Assembly: GCF_025352015.1 (NCBI RefSeq)
Contig: NZ_JANXUG010000003.1
Location: 1 to 44,043, forward strand
Direction of reading: 5' to 3'
DNA: 44,043 nt
Source: Flavobacterium sp.
GTDB taxonomy: Bacteria > Bacteroidota > Bacteroidia > Flavobacteriales > Flavobacteriaceae
Shown: in pieces, positions 31,977-42,233 of the stretch
Layout of the letters: each line of letters begins with the position of its first letter
Numbering within the stretch: position 1 is the first letter of the stretch
Notes under the pieces: generated by a model
What the model saw: only the letters and a program-made list of their open reading frames with translations
Database searches by the model: none
Told to the model about the DNA's origin: nothing
Translations under genes and position numbers: made by a program

Positions 31977-34900
31977 ATGATTCATTTCTTCGGCAACGAA
32001 AGTTCGACCGTTTTTGCTGTACAAACACAAAACGAGATGTCGGCAGAAACTATCTCAAAACTAAATTGGTTATTTAATGCTGAACTTGTTTCAGAAACTC
32101 ATCAACTAAAATCTCATTCTCAAACAAACAAACCCAAATCCGTCCTGACGGATTTTTTTATTGGACCTCGTGCCGCTATGATAACGCCATGGAGCACCAA
32201 TGCTTTAGAAATCACCTATAATATGGGCATTGAAGGCATCATCAGAATTGAAATATTCCAAAAAGTTACAGCTGATTTTACCGATTTTGACCCAATGCTT
32301 TCGCAAAAATATAACGAGTTACATCAGGATATTTTCACGATTAACATCAAACCCGAACCCATTCTAGAAATCAGTGATATTGCAGCTTATAACAAACAGG
32401 AAGGTTTGGCATTAAGCGAGGAAGAAGTTGTTTATTTAGAAAATCTTTCCAAAAAACTAAATAGAAAACTCACCGATTCAGAAGTTTTTGGTTTCTCACA
32501 AGTAAATTCAGAACACTGTCGTCATAAAATCTTCAACGGAACATTTGTAATCGATGGCATTGAAAAAAAAATGTCTTTATTCAAAATGATAAAGCAAACT
32601 TCAGAACGCAATCCGAATGATATTGTTTCTGCTTATAAAGACAATGTGGCTTTTATCAAAGGCCCAAAAGTGACACAATTCGCCCCAAAAACGGGTGACA
32701 AAGCTGATTTTTATCAGGAAAAGGAATTCAATTCTGTAATTTCGATAAAAGCCGAAACGCATAATTTTCCAACTACAGTTGAACCTTTTAACGGCGCTGC
32801 AACAGGTTCGGGTGGTGAAATTCGTGACCGTCTCGCTGGAGGTCAAGGTTCGTTACCATTGGCCGGAACAGCGGTTTATATGACATCCTATTCGAGATTA
32901 ACAGAAAATAGACCATGGGAAAAAGGAATGACCGAAAGAAAATGGTTATACCAAACACCGATGGATATTTTGATAAAAGCCTCGAATGGCGCTTCCGATT
33001 TTGGAAATAAATTCGGCCAACCTTTAATTACGGGTTCAGTTCTAACCTTCGAACATGAAGAAAATAACAGAAAGTTAGGTTTTGATAAAGTGATTATGCT
33101 GGCAGGTGGAATTGGTTACGGAAAAGAGGAACAAGCCAAAAAAAATATCCCAAAAAAAGGCGATAAAATCGTAGTTCTTGGTGGTGAAAATTACAGAATC
33201 GGAATGGGCGGTGCGGCAGTTTCGTCAGCTGATACAGGAGTTTTTGGTTCTGGAATTGAGCTCAATTCGATTCAACGTTCTAATCCCGAAATGCAAAAAC
33301 GAGTTGCCAATGCCATTAGAGTGATGGTTGAAAGTGCTGTAAATCCGATTGTTTCCATTCACGATCATGGTGCGGGTGGACATTTGAATTGCCTTTCGGA
33401 ATTGGTGGAAGAAACGGGTGGTTTAATCGATTTGGATAAATTGCCTGTTGGCGACCCAACTTTATCTGCCAAAGAAATTATCGGTAATGAATCACAAGAA
33501 CGAATGGGATTGATTATTGGAAAAGACGATATCGAAATGTTGCGTAAAATTGCGAATCGCGAGCGTGTGCCGATGTATGAAGTTGGCGAAGTAACGGATA
33601 ACCATCGTTTTACTTTTGAAAGCAAATCAACTGGCGCCAAACCTATGGATTTTGCTTTGGAAGACATGTTTGGAAGTTCTCCAAAAGTAATCATGACCGA
33701 TACCAATTCGCAAATAAAGTATTCAGAATTAAATTACAATCAGGATAAAATTGAACACTATTTAGAACAAGTGTTGCAGCTTGAAGCGGTGGCTTGTAAA
33801 GATTGGTTGACCAATAAAGTGGATCGTTGTGTAGGAGGAAAAGTAGCCAAACAGCAATGCGTTGGTCCCTTACAATTGCCTTTGAACAATGTTGGCGTCA
33901 TGGCTTTAGATTTTCAGGGAAAAGAAGGCATTGCAACCTCTATCGGACATGCGCCAATTTCTGGTTTACTAAATCCATCTTCAGGTTCGAGGAATGCTAT
34001 CGGTGAAGCACTATCAAATATTATTTTTGCACCGCTAAAAGACGGATTAAAAAGCGTTTCGCTTTCTGCCAACTGGATGTGGGCATGCAAAAACGAAGGT
34101 GAAGATGCAAGATTATACGAGGCGGTCAAAGCCTGTTCTGATTTCGCTATCGAACTGGGAATCAATATTCCAACTGGGAAAGATTCCTTATCAATGAAAC
34201 AAAAATATCCAAATAACGAAGTAATCGCACCGGGAACGGTTATTATTTCAGCAGCTGGAAATTGTTCTAATATTACGAAAGTTGTTGAGCCCGTTTTGCA
34301 GAAAAACGGTGGTTCCATTTATTATATCAATTTGTCGCAGGACGAATTTAAATTGGGAGGAAGTTCGTTTGCCCAAGTTCAAAGTAAAGTTGGAAATGAA
34401 ACGCCAACGATTAAAAATGCTGCTTTCTTTGCAAGAGCATTCAATGCAGTTCAGGATTTAATCAAAGAAAGACAAATTGTTGCAGGGCATGACATTGGAA
34501 GTGGCGGTTTGATTACAACGCTTTTAGAAATGTGTTTTGCCGATGTAAATCTGGGATCTAAAATCGATTTCGCGCCATTTGTTGAAAAAGACTTAATAAA
34601 AATTTTATTTTCTGAAAATATTGGTGTGGTACTTCAAGCAAAAGACGATGCTATATTTGAAAAAGGATTAAACGGAATTGAATTCTTCAAAATCGGAAAC
34701 GTTGTCGAATCAGATAAATTAACCATTAACAATTCACCATTCACCATTCACCATTACAGAAACCTTTGGTTCAAAACCTCTTTCCTACTCGACCAAAAAC
34801 AAACCAAAAATAATAAAGCCCAAGAACGTTTTGACAACTATTCGAATCAAAAATTGGAATATAATTTCCCGGAAAACTTTAACGGAAAAAGACCTGAAAT

Positions 34901-35669
34901 TGACAACTCATTCCCAAAGCCAAAAGCTGCCATCATTCGTGAAAAGGGGAGTAACTCCGAGCGCGAAATGGCCAATGCAATGTTTTTAGCTGGTTTTGAT
35001 GTGAAGGATATTCACATGACCGATTTGATTTCGGGAAGAGAAAATTTAGAAGATATTCAGTTTATTGGCGCCGTTGGTGGTTTTTCCAATTCAGATGTTT
35101 TAGGTTCCGCCAAAGGTTGGGCAGGAGCTTTTAAATACAACGAAAAAGCCAACACCGCTTTGAAGAACTTTTTCAAAAGAAAAGACACACTTTCTGTTGG
35201 AATTTGTAACGGATGTCAATTGTTCATGGAATTAGAATTAATAAATCCAGAACATAAAGTCCACGGAAAAATGCTTCATAACGACAGCCTAAAACACGAA
35301 AGCATTTTCACGTCGGTAAAAGTGCAAGAAAACAATTCGGTTATGCTAAAAAAATTAGCAGGAACAATACTTGGTGTATGGGTTTCACATGGAGAAGGTA
35401 AATTTAATTTACCCGAAACTGAAAATCAATACAATATTGTAGCAAAATATGGCTATGAAAGTTATCCTGCCAACCCAAATGGTTCCGATTATAATACGGC
35501 GATGCTGTGTGATACAACTGGCAGGCATTTAGTCATGATGCCTCACATTGAGCGTTCCACATTTCCATGGAATTGGGCATACTATCCAACCCATAAAAAA
35601 GATGAAGTTTCCCCTTGGATTGATGCGTTTGTCAATGCGAGGTTATGGGTAGAAAATTTTAAAAATTAA
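31977..35669 (+). CDS. purL: Phosphoribosylformylglycinamidine synthase PurL
   Basis: Large single-chain FGAM synthase of 1230 residues (purine synthesis, step 4: FGAR, glutamine and ATP to FGAM). The N-terminal domain is followed by the linker LSEEEVVYLENLSKKLNRKL with FGFSQVNSEHCRHKIFNG, two AIRS-like halves (AETHNFPTTVEPFNGAATGS, then the repeat half with PTGKDSLSMK) and a C-terminal glutaminase domain with GICNGCQLFMEL and the late histidine in MMPHIERSTFPW. Two unusual stretches interrupt it: a terminator-like palindrome encoding KSVLTDF (32136-32159) and a 7-bp repeat encoding SPFTIHHY (34732-34755). Both keep frame. A small secreted-protein gene follows after four bases. Confidence 0.96.
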   Translation: MIHFFGNESSTVFAVQTQNEMSAETISKLNWLFNAELVSETHQLKSHSQTNKPKSVLTDFFIGPRAAMITPWSTNALEITYNMGIEGIIRIEIFQKVTADFTDFDPMLSQKYNELHQDIFTINIKPEPILEISDIAAYNKQEGLALSEEEVVYLENLSKKLNRKLTDSEVFGFSQVNSEHCRHKIFNGTFVIDGIEKKMSLFKMIKQTSERNPNDIVSAYKDNVAFIKGPKVTQFAPKTGDKADFYQEKEFNSVISIKAETHNFPTTVEPFNGAATGSGGEIRDRLAGGQGSLPLAGTAVYMTSYSRLTENRPWEKGMTERKWLYQTPMDILIKASNGASDFGNKFGQPLITGSVLTFEHEENNRKLGFDKVIMLAGGIGYGKEEQAKKNIPKKGDKIVVLGGENYRIGMGGAAVSSADTGVFGSGIELNSIQRSNPEMQKRVANAIRVMVESAVNPIVSIHDHGAGGHLNCLSELVEETGGLIDLDKLPVGDPTLSAKEIIGNESQERMGLIIGKDDIEMLRKIANRERVPMYEVGEVTDNHRFTFESKSTGAKPMDFALEDMFGSSPKVIMTDTNSQIKYSELNYNQDKIEHYLEQVLQLEAVACKDWLTNKVDRCVGGKVAKQQCVGPLQLPLNNVGVMALDFQGKEGIATSIGHAPISGLLNPSSGSRNAIGEALSNIIFAPLKDGLKSVSLSANWMWACKNEGEDARLYEAVKACSDFAIELGINIPTGKDSLSMKQKYPNNEVIAPGTVIISAAGNCSNITKVVEPVLQKNGGSIYYINLSQDEFKLGGSSFAQVQSKVGNETPTIKNAAFFARAFNAVQDLIKERQIVAGHDIGSGGLITTLLEMCFADVNLGSKIDFAPFVEKDLIKILFSENIGVVLQAKDDAIFEKGLNGIEFFKIGNVVESDKLTINNSPFTIHHYRNLWFKTSFLLDQKQTKNNKAQERFDNYSNQKLEYNFPENFNGKRPEIDNSFPKPKAAIIREKGSNSEREMANAMFLAGFDVKDIHMTDLISGRENLEDIQFIGAVGGFSNSDVLGSAKGWAGAFKYNEKANTALKNFFKRKDTLSVGICNGCQLFMELELINPEHKVHGKMLHNDSLKHESIFTSVKVQENNSVMLKKLAGTILGVWVSHGEGKFNLPETENQYNIVAKYGYESYPANPNGSDYNTAMLCDTTGRHLVMMPHIERSTFPWNWAYYPTHKKDEVSPWIDAFVNARLWVENFKN
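32136..32159 (+). repeat. Terminator-like palindrome inside purL
   Basis: AAATCCGTC (32136-32144), CT, GACGGATTT (32147-32155), then further T to 32159. This is a perfect 9-bp inverted repeat with a T-run, about 160 bases into the coding sequence. It resembles intergenic palindromes rather than normal coding sequence, yet the frame is kept. Confidence 0.75.
34732..34755 (+). repeat. 7-bp tandem repeat inside purL
   Basis: ATTCACC occurs three times in a row plus ATT. Three units (21 bases) preserve the frame; gain or loss of one unit would shift it. It falls in the linker between the second AIRS half and the glutaminase domain. Confidence 0.9.
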
Positions 35670-35673
35670 AAAA

Positions 35674-36108
35674 ATGAAATCAAAAAATGTACTCTTTGTA
35701 GTTTTACTACTTTTTGCAATAAATAGTTTCGCACAAACTAAAATCGAAGCCAAAGACGGTATTCATTACCTCACCAATACAATTGGCTATCCTATAACGG
35801 GCACGTATTTATTTGAAAATGCTGAACCAATTGTTGTATTAAATGCTAACGGTACTGGTTTTTATCAGTTACATGAACAGCAAAAAAAAGCCGTGATTTG
35901 GGGAATAGAATGTAATGCATTGGGAGAACCAAAATTCAAAAAAGGTTTTGACTATGCGGCGTACTCGCTCTGGTATCAATATTCAAATTCAGAGGTCGAT
36001 ACTGATAAAAAATGGAATACGGTAGAATTTAGCATTCATTTCAATACTTTAAAAATGTATATTCAGGGAGAACGAATAAAAGATTATACCGAGACTCTAG
36101 AAAAATAG
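35674..36108 (+). CDS. Small secreted protein, hypothetical
   Basis: A 144-residue protein with a signal peptide (MKSKNVLFVVLLLFAINSFA) and no lipobox. The mature part is beta-rich with no family I recognise (GIHYLTNTIGYPITGTYLFE, FYQLHEQQKKAVIWGIECN). It starts four bases after purL and could be cotranscribed with it. Nothing links it to purine metabolism. Confidence 0.75.
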   Translation: MKSKNVLFVVLLLFAINSFAQTKIEAKDGIHYLTNTIGYPITGTYLFENAEPIVVLNANGTGFYQLHEQQKKAVIWGIECNALGEPKFKKGFDYAAYSLWYQYSNSEVDTDKKWNTVEFSIHFNTLKMYIQGERIKDYTETLEK

Positions 36109-36414
36109 CATTTGCATTATCGCTTAAATACTTTTATCCTGGTTTTAATTGGATTAACTGCTTTAATTTACTAATAATAAAAAATTATTTTTTCAAATAG
36201 GTGGTGATGCATGATAGTAATGCAAGGACACAAAAACGCTTTGCTATCAACTATAATATCCAAGATTTAAACATAAATTGTCGGAGAAAGAATGTTTTAT
36301 TATGAATCTTTTATACACCGCGATAATTCGCGATACTTGACAGTTAACAAATTCGTAAATAAAAACGGCTCACAAATGTGAGCCGTTTTTTAAATTTAAA
36401 TAGGAAAGAATTAG
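36109..36414. other. Intergenic region between convergent genes
   Basis: About 306 bases without a gene. It holds an AT-only hairpin near 36171-36196 (AATAAT/ATTATT plus T-run) that could end the upstream transcript, and a small palindrome CGCGA/TCGCG at 36319-36332. A strong terminator is listed separately. No coding-like frame is seen. Confidence 0.5.
36361..36390. terminator. Strong bidirectional terminator before the pyrophosphatase stop
   Basis: AAAAACGGCTCACA (36361-36374) pairs perfectly with TGTGAGCCGTTTTT (36377-36390). It lies 24 bases past the stop of the minus-strand pyrophosphatase gene. Confidence 0.92.
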
Positions 36415-38985
36415 TTACTTTATTGCATTGATTTTATCGGAAACCTCTTTTTCTGTTCCCTCAAATACTTGAACACTTTCCAATGAACTTTTTGTAACTG
36501 TGTAAGTCCCTCTTACTTTCCCATTGGGCAAATCTTCTATTTTTGCTTTTTTTGAATAAGTGGTTCTACTATCATTTTTTTCGCAACAGTCCATTTTGCT
36601 GTCGGCTATAAATTTACCATCAGCACCATAATGAGAAAGACAAGCTTGTTTTTCTTCTGGATTACATTTAAGGCGATCGCACATTTTAGCGCACTCATCT
36701 TTAGTCATTGTAGCACATTTACTTAAGTCGCATTTACCCATCATATCACTTTCACATGAATCGTATCCTTTTTTGAAATCTTTTACGAATTTATCTTGTC
36801 CACCTTCGTGACCAGCACCCAAGATTGGAGCGATTACCAATCCAATCAAACATGTTAATTTAATTAAAATATTCATTGAGGGTCCAGAAGTATCTTTGAA
36901 AGGATCTCCAACAGTATCCCCAGTTACAGCTGCCTTATGAGCATCAGAACCTTTGTATGTCATTTCACCATTAATCAAAACTCCAGCTTCGAAAGATTTT
37001 TTAGCATTATCCCAAGCACCACCAGCATTGTTTTGGAAAACAGCCCAAAGCACTCCTGAAACAGTAACTCCAGCCATATAACCACCTAACATTTCGGCAA
37101 TTAATTGGTTGTTATCGCCATAAACTAATTTCCCTAAAAGCACAATAGCTATTGGGAAACCTATAGTCATAATACCAGGCAACATCATTTCCCGTAACGC
37201 TGCTTTTGTAGAAATATCAACACATTTTGCATATTCTGGTTTTCCGGTTCCTTCCATAATTCCTGGAATTTCTTTGAACTGACGACGTACTTCGTATACC
37301 ATATCCATTGCTGCTTTTCCAACAGAGTTCATTGCTAATGCAGAAAATACAACTGGAATCATTCCACCCACAAACAACATTGCTAGAACTGGTGCTTTGA
37401 AAATATTTATTCCATCAATTCCTGTAAAGGTTACATAAGCGGCAAATAATGCTAACGATGTTAATGCTGCAGAAGCAATTGCAAAACCTTTTCCTGTTGC
37501 AGCAGTAGTATTACCCACAGAATCTAAGATGTCAGTACGTGTACGAACTTCTTTTGGTAATTCACTCATTTCGGCAATTCCACCTGCGTTGTCCGAGATT
37601 GGTCCGAACGCGTCGATGGCTAGTTGCATTGCAGTAGTTGCCATCATTGCTGAAGCTGCTAATGCCACACCATAAAATCCTGCAAAAGCATACGATGCCC
37701 AAATAGCACCAGCAAATAATAAAACCGTTGGGAAGGTAGAAATCATTCCGGTGGCTAAACCAGCGATTACATTGGTTCCTGCACCCGTAGAAGATTTTTG
37801 TACAATTGCTAAAACTGGTTTAGTACCCAAACCTGTGTAATATTCAGTAACTGATGAGATGGTTGCTCCAACAACTAATCCTACGATTGTAGCGTAAAAT
37901 ACTCTCATCGAAGAAATATCTTTTAATCCTTCGCCAAAGAAACTCATCTTCATAGTTTCAGGTAACATGAATTTCACTAAAACGTAACAAGCAATTGCTG
38001 TTAATGCAATAGAAATCCAGTTTCCAATGTTTAATGCTTTTTGAACTTGAGCTTCTTTATCATTATCATCGGATATTTTTACAACCATTGTACCAATAAT
38101 AGAGAATAAAATTCCGAAACCAGCGATTGCCATTGGTAATAAAATAGGGCCAATTCCGCCAAATGCATCAGCAATTTTTCCACCCATATCTTTAATAACA
38201 TAGTTTCCAAGAACCATCGCAGCAAGAACTGTTGCCACATAAGAACCGAATAAATCGGCACCCATTCCTGCAACGTCACCTACATTATCTCCAACGTTAT
38301 CTGCAATTGTAGCCGGATTACGAGGGTCATCTTCAGGGATTCCAGCTTCTACTTTACCCACTAAATCAGCACCAACATCGGCAGCTTTTGTGTAAATTCC
38401 ACCACCAACACGAGCAAACAAAGCTATAGATTCGGCTCCAAGAGAAAAACCAGCCAAGGTTTCTAAAACTACGGTCATGTCTTTTGTAGTAGTCCAAACA
38501 CCGCCCATAAATTTTTGAAATAATATAATGAAGAATCCTGTCAAACCTAGAACTGCTAAACCAGCAACTCCTAATCCCATTACGGTTCCTCCGCCAAAGG
38601 ACACTTTCAGTGCTTGTGGCAAACTAGTACGTGCGGCTTGTGTGGTTCTTACATTGGTTTTAGTGGCGATTTTCATCCCCATATTTCCGGCTAAAGCAGA
38701 AAAGAAAGCACCAAAAATAAAGGCAACCACAATTAATAAATGTGTTTTTACACCCGGTAAAAAGGTAATCCCTGCTAACACCACACTTGCAATAACAACA
38801 AACACGGCTAACAATCTGTATTCTGCTTTTAGGAAAGCCAAAGCACCCTCGTAAATGTAATCTGAAATCTCTTTCATCTTACCGTCGCCAGCGTCTTGTT
38901 TTAAAACCCAACTTCTTTTGATTGCCATAAAAGCCAATCCTATTAATGCCATAATTATTGGCACATAAATCATGTATGATTCCAT
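36415..38985 (-). CDS. hppA: Membrane-bound ion-pumping pyrophosphatase with Cys-rich tail
   Basis: Pyrophosphate-driven H+ or Na+ pump of 856 residues with about 16 helices. The substrate motif is [20 protein letters not shown], followed by [30 protein letters not shown] near residue 493 has Ala where K+-independent enzymes have Lys, so it should need K+. After the last helix (about 710-735, [19 protein letters not shown]) comes an unusual 120-residue extension. It has nine cysteines (744, 752, 757, 765, 769, 774, 782, 800, 801) and then a beta-rich end ([18 protein letters not shown]). In this family the C-terminus faces the periplasm. A -7 box lies at 39025-39018. Confidence 0.95.
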   Translation of the reverse strand: MESYMIYVPIIMALIGLAFMAIKRSWVLKQDAGDGKMKEISDYIYEGALAFLKAEYRLLAVFVVIASVVLAGITFLPGVKTHLLIVVAFIFGAFFSALAGNMGMKIATKTNVRTTQAARTSLPQALKVSFGGGTVMGLGVAGLAVLGLTGFFIILFQKFMGGVWTTTKDMTVVLETLAGFSLGAESIALFARVGGGIYTKAADVGADLVGKVEAGIPEDDPRNPATIADNVGDNVGDVAGMGADLFGSYVATVLAAMVLGNYVIKDMGGKIADAFGGIGPILLPMAIAGFGILFSIIGTMVVKISDDNDKEAQVQKALNIGNWISIALTAIACYVLVKFMLPETMKMSFFGEGLKDISSMRVFYATIVGLVVGATISSVTEYYTGLGTKPVLAIVQKSSTGAGTNVIAGLATGMISTFPTVLLFAGAIWASYAFAGFYGVALAASAMMATTAMQLAIDAFGPISDNAGGIAEMSELPKEVRTRTDILDSVGNTTAATGKGFAIASAALTSLALFAAYVTFTGIDGINIFKAPVLAMLFVGGMIPVVFSALAMNSVGKAAMDMVYEVRRQFKEIPGIMEGTGKPEYAKCVDISTKAALREMMLPGIMTIGFPIAIVLLGKLVYGDNNQLIAEMLGGYMAGVTVSGVLWAVFQNNAGGAWDNAKKSFEAGVLINGEMTYKGSDAHKAAVTGDTVGDPFKDTSGPSMNILIKLTCLIGLVIAPILGAGHEGGQDKFVKDFKKGYDSCESDMMGKCDLSKCATMTKDECAKMCDRLKCNPEEKQACLSHYGADGKFIADSKMDCCEKNDSRTTYSKKAKIEDLPNGKVRGTYTVTKSSLESVQVFEGTEKEVSDKINAIK

Positions 38986-39017
38986 AAATATAATTTTGTT
39001 ATAAATTTTATCGGTCG

Positions 39018-39025
39018 CAAAAGTA
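39018..39025 (-). promoter_or_regulatory. Candidate -7 box for hppA
   Basis: TACTTTTG on the minus strand fits TAnnTTTG and lies 32 bases before the ATG. A TTG at 39050-39048 stands 22 bases upstream, a slightly long but possible -33. Confidence 0.5.
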
Positions 39026-39077
39026 ACAAAACTTTAACAAATAAAAACAATATAAGTTACGAATGTTTGAATCGGTG

Positions 39078-39677
39078 TTAAACCGATGGATTTCGGTTTC
39101 TTTTCTCTAAATAATGATGCCAAAACATAAAAGTAGCCATTGTTCTGTAGGGTTTCCAGTTTTCAGAAAGTGCCACCATTTCTTCTTTGGTATGAACATC
39201 AAAAAGCTCCTTAATAGTATTTACAATAGCAATATCGCCAAGCGGAATAATATCGGGCGATTGCAAGGAAAACATCAAATACACATCGTTGGTCCAATTG
39301 CCAATTCCTTTGATTTTTATGAGTTCGCTCCTAACCTCGTCAGCAGATTTTTCAACTAAACTTTCCAAATTCACTTCTTTTGAAACTGCATTAGCCAAAG
39401 TTTTTAGGTAACTCATTTTTTGTCGGCTCACGCCGCAACTTTTCAAATCTTCGTCAGGACATTGGATAATATTTTTGGGAGAAATGGTTCCAAGAAGTGT
39501 TTTTATTTTTAAAAAACAGGCTTGCGCCGAATGGATAGAAACTTGTTGCTCGAGAATTAATATACACAAAGTTTCAAATCCTTGTGGTCGTGATGGAATA
39601 AAAGGATTACCATAGATTTCATGCAAATTTTTGAAAACTTCTTCTCTTTTTGTCAGGCATAAAATAGCTTCTTTCAT
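39078..39677 (-). CDS. DNA-3-methyladenine glycosylase, AlkA-like (HhH-GPD)
   Basis: Base-excision repair glycosylase of 199 residues. The helix-hairpin-helix is IKIKGIGNWTNDVYLMFSL, and the catalytic aspartate follows in IIPLGDIAIVN, as in the HhH-GPD superfamily. ILILEQQVSIHSAQACFLKI is the conserved N-terminal helix of AlkA-type proteins. No Fe-S cysteines are present at the end. The N-terminal AlkA beta domain is absent, as in short bacterial homologues. Substrate range (3-methyladenine and similar lesions) is inferred from the family. Confidence 0.9.
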   Translation of the reverse strand: MKEAILCLTKREEVFKNLHEIYGNPFIPSRPQGFETLCILILEQQVSIHSAQACFLKIKTLLGTISPKNIIQCPDEDLKSCGVSRQKMSYLKTLANAVSKEVNLESLVEKSADEVRSELIKIKGIGNWTNDVYLMFSLQSPDIIPLGDIAIVNTIKELFDVHTKEEMVALSENWKPYRTMATFMFWHHYLEKRNRNPSV

Positions 39678-39710
39678 AGATTTATAATTAAGAAACTGAA
39701 ATGAATTCTA

Positions 39711-42194
39711 TTAAAAGTAAAATCCAAATGATCCTTTGATTGTAAAGTCATTTGTTCCTGGAATATCTCGATAATTTCCGCGCCACGCTGCATCAAGCCT
39801 GAAGACTTTGAAAATATTACCAATTCCTGCAGTGTATTCCCAATAAGGTTTTTCTGGAGCTTTGTACAATAATCCAGAAGCATTTATTAATTTATTTTGG
39901 TCTGAAACGGTTCCGTAAACACTTTTTACACCAACTATTTCTCTCAAGTTTAATTTTCTTAAAAACGGAATTCGAGCTAGTATTTTTCCATTAAAATTAT
40001 GTTCCCATTGAAAAGTCGCATATTGATCGGTTACGAACTCATAAAAATTAAGATTATTAAACGTATTATTAATTATAAAGAGCGTTTGATTTCCTGGCAC
40101 GACACTTAACAAACCTAACGGAATTTGACCGTATGTTTTTCCTAGTTCGATAGTGAAATCAGAACGTCCAAGAGCGCCAATGATAACTGGCTGTTTATAA
40201 TAAAATTGAATTTTATGGTAATTAAAATCACTATTGATAAATCCCTTGAAACCTTGACTATAATTTACATAAAAACGACTAAACGGCGCATCTATATTCC
40301 GTCTTTCGACACCAAAACCAACGGTTTTTCTTTTGGGAGTATATTCTACTTGTAAATTTAGTTCAGATTGCGTCACCTTACTTTTTGTATTGGTAAGTGT
40401 GGCATCTGTAAAATAATCGAGTTTGAAGGTTTTTGAGGCCGATTCTAAAGTTCTATAGGAAAAACCTAGCTGGAACATCAAGTTTTTGAATGGTTCAACT
40501 TCTACAGCCAGAGTACTCAAATTGATGTTGGTGAGTTTGCCATTTGAACCTGTAGAAAAAAGTCCAGACGATGCAAAACTTCTGCCCAAAACATCGTTGG
40601 TAGTGGTTAAACTTGCGCCAATTTGTTCTACATCTCTACGATTTCCTCCAGATATGATGATTCTGTTTTTTTTGTCAATCATCCATTTCCCCGAAACACC
40701 ATATTTAACTTTATTGTCTTTGAATCCATAAGCGGTATATCCTTGCAATCGCCACAGGTCATTAGGCCCAAAATAAGTTCTTCCGCCAGCTCGAAGACGC
40801 AAACCTTCTACCACGTTGCTTCCGATGGTAGAAAATATTGGCCCGTAATCAAAATGTCCAAATTGATAATAACCGCTTCCTAATAGCGATACTAAACTAT
40901 ACACTTGTTTAAAACGCTTAACGGTTTTAAGCGTGTCAATCATTTTATATATTTTCTTTTCGTCTTTATTTAGTTTTTCAAATCGGTTTTCTTCCCAATA
41001 TTCATCTGTTCTATTATACACCTCATTGTCGATAAAATTTACTTCATTCTTAAAAAATTTATCTGGTTTTTTTTCATCAAACTTGAAATTTCTATACAGC
41101 GTAGTTCGTTTTCCGTATACTCCTTTTGACTCTTCTTTTTTTCTCAATGCAAAATCAGACATTATATAATCTCGGGTAGGTAAAAATACCGAATCGTTTA
41201 AAACATCAAATTCTTGTTCTAGGTAAATATCTTTCACCCAGTTGATATTGGCGCTTTTTGTAATGGCCATATTAATTTTTTTGATGGCAAATGTGGTATC
41301 ATTTACCCAAAAATCACCTTTGAAGGTAAGCTCATTTTTTCGTCTTGGATAAAACACAATATTGTAACATACTTTTTTGTCAATAATAGCCGTATCTGCC
41401 AAAACATAATTGTAAACATCGATTCCTGTTCGTGATAACGGACTAGTGAAACTCTTGTCAAAAAAGTATAAGTAGTTGTCATATATATCAAAATCATTGT
41501 ATAAATCTTTGATAAACATGTTCACACCATCGCCGTTTCCTAAACCTGAATTTTTATTTGCTTTTAGAATTTCTTTGGTTTTTTTTGTTTGATTATCTCC
41601 ATAAACATCTGACAAAGATTCGTTTATAAAAATAGGCAAATAGGTTTTCCCAGTAACTTTAGACGTATCGATGTTCTTGAAAACAAACTCCATTCCTTTG
41701 AAAATTTTATTTTTCATAAAAGCACTATCAATAGTGTTCATATCAAATTCTACTTTTTCGTATTTTTCAAATTGGTATTGTTTGAACATTTTTAAGCCGT
41801 TCTTTCTTCGCCGTTCCCAAATTTTTCTCAATATATCGAGCGCTGGATTATTCTTTTTAGATGTTTTGCCCGCATAAATTTTAATTTCTTTTAAAGTGTT
41901 TCCCTCCGTTAGTATAATTTTGAAATCATAATTTACCAGTTTCGGTAACTTCACAACTTTATCGGGAAAACCAACAAAAGACACCACCAACTCGGTGTAA
42001 TTATCAGGCGATTCAATGTAAAATCTGCCATCTTCATTAGAAACCACACCTGTGCTTGAACCCTTAAAAACAATATTTGCAAAAGGGATGGGTTGCTTGG
42101 AATTATCTAAAACAATACCACTAACTTTGGTTTGAGCAAAGCAGTTGTTAGATAAAAAAACAAGCAGAATACTTAACGTTAAAATCTTTTTCAT
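39711..42194 (-). CDS. DUF5686 outer-membrane protein with carboxypeptidase-like domain
   Basis: An 827-residue protein starting at ATG 42194, with signal peptide MKKILTLSILLVFLSNNCFA. An upstream in-frame ATG at 42236 lies inside the hairpin and promoter region and is unlikely. A CarboxypepD_reg-like beta-sandwich covers about 22-105 (VSGIVLDNSKQPIPFANIVF, then SNEDGRF). The DUF5686 body and a C-terminal beta-barrel with aromatic strand ends follow (YWEYTAGIGNIFKVFRLDAA, ending FTIKGSFGFYF). It is an outer-membrane protein of unknown role, common and single-copy-like in flavobacteria. Confidence 0.9.
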   Translation of the reverse strand: MKKILTLSILLVFLSNNCFAQTKVSGIVLDNSKQPIPFANIVFKGSSTGVVSNEDGRFYIESPDNYTELVVSFVGFPDKVVKLPKLVNYDFKIILTEGNTLKEIKIYAGKTSKKNNPALDILRKIWERRRKNGLKMFKQYQFEKYEKVEFDMNTIDSAFMKNKIFKGMEFVFKNIDTSKVTGKTYLPIFINESLSDVYGDNQTKKTKEILKANKNSGLGNGDGVNMFIKDLYNDFDIYDNYLYFFDKSFTSPLSRTGIDVYNYVLADTAIIDKKVCYNIVFYPRRKNELTFKGDFWVNDTTFAIKKINMAITKSANINWVKDIYLEQEFDVLNDSVFLPTRDYIMSDFALRKKEESKGVYGKRTTLYRNFKFDEKKPDKFFKNEVNFIDNEVYNRTDEYWEENRFEKLNKDEKKIYKMIDTLKTVKRFKQVYSLVSLLGSGYYQFGHFDYGPIFSTIGSNVVEGLRLRAGGRTYFGPNDLWRLQGYTAYGFKDNKVKYGVSGKWMIDKKNRIIISGGNRRDVEQIGASLTTTNDVLGRSFASSGLFSTGSNGKLTNINLSTLAVEVEPFKNLMFQLGFSYRTLESASKTFKLDYFTDATLTNTKSKVTQSELNLQVEYTPKRKTVGFGVERRNIDAPFSRFYVNYSQGFKGFINSDFNYHKIQFYYKQPVIIGALGRSDFTIELGKTYGQIPLGLLSVVPGNQTLFIINNTFNNLNFYEFVTDQYATFQWEHNFNGKILARIPFLRKLNLREIVGVKSVYGTVSDQNKLINASGLLYKAPEKPYWEYTAGIGNIFKVFRLDAAWRGNYRDIPGTNDFTIKGSFGFYF

Positions 42195-42197
42195 AGC

Positions 42198-42233
42198 AAA
42201 AAAAACTTCATCGAATTTTGTAGGATGAAGTTT
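42198..42233 (-). terminator. Perfect hairpin with T-run just before the DUF5686 start
   Basis: On the minus strand, AAACTTCATC and GATGAAGTTT (42233-42224 and 42212-42203) form a perfect 10-bp stem, followed by a run of T ending at 42198. It ends the pdhB transcript or acts as an attenuator for the DUF5686 gene, whose promoter lies on its upstream side. Confidence 0.75.

Noticed and set aside
33914..34318. Long minus-strand reading frame opposite purL, and similar frames opposite btuB, hppA and the DUF4252 genes
   Set aside because: They mirror the codon pattern of clearly homologous genes on the other strand and show no motif, leader or promoter of their own.
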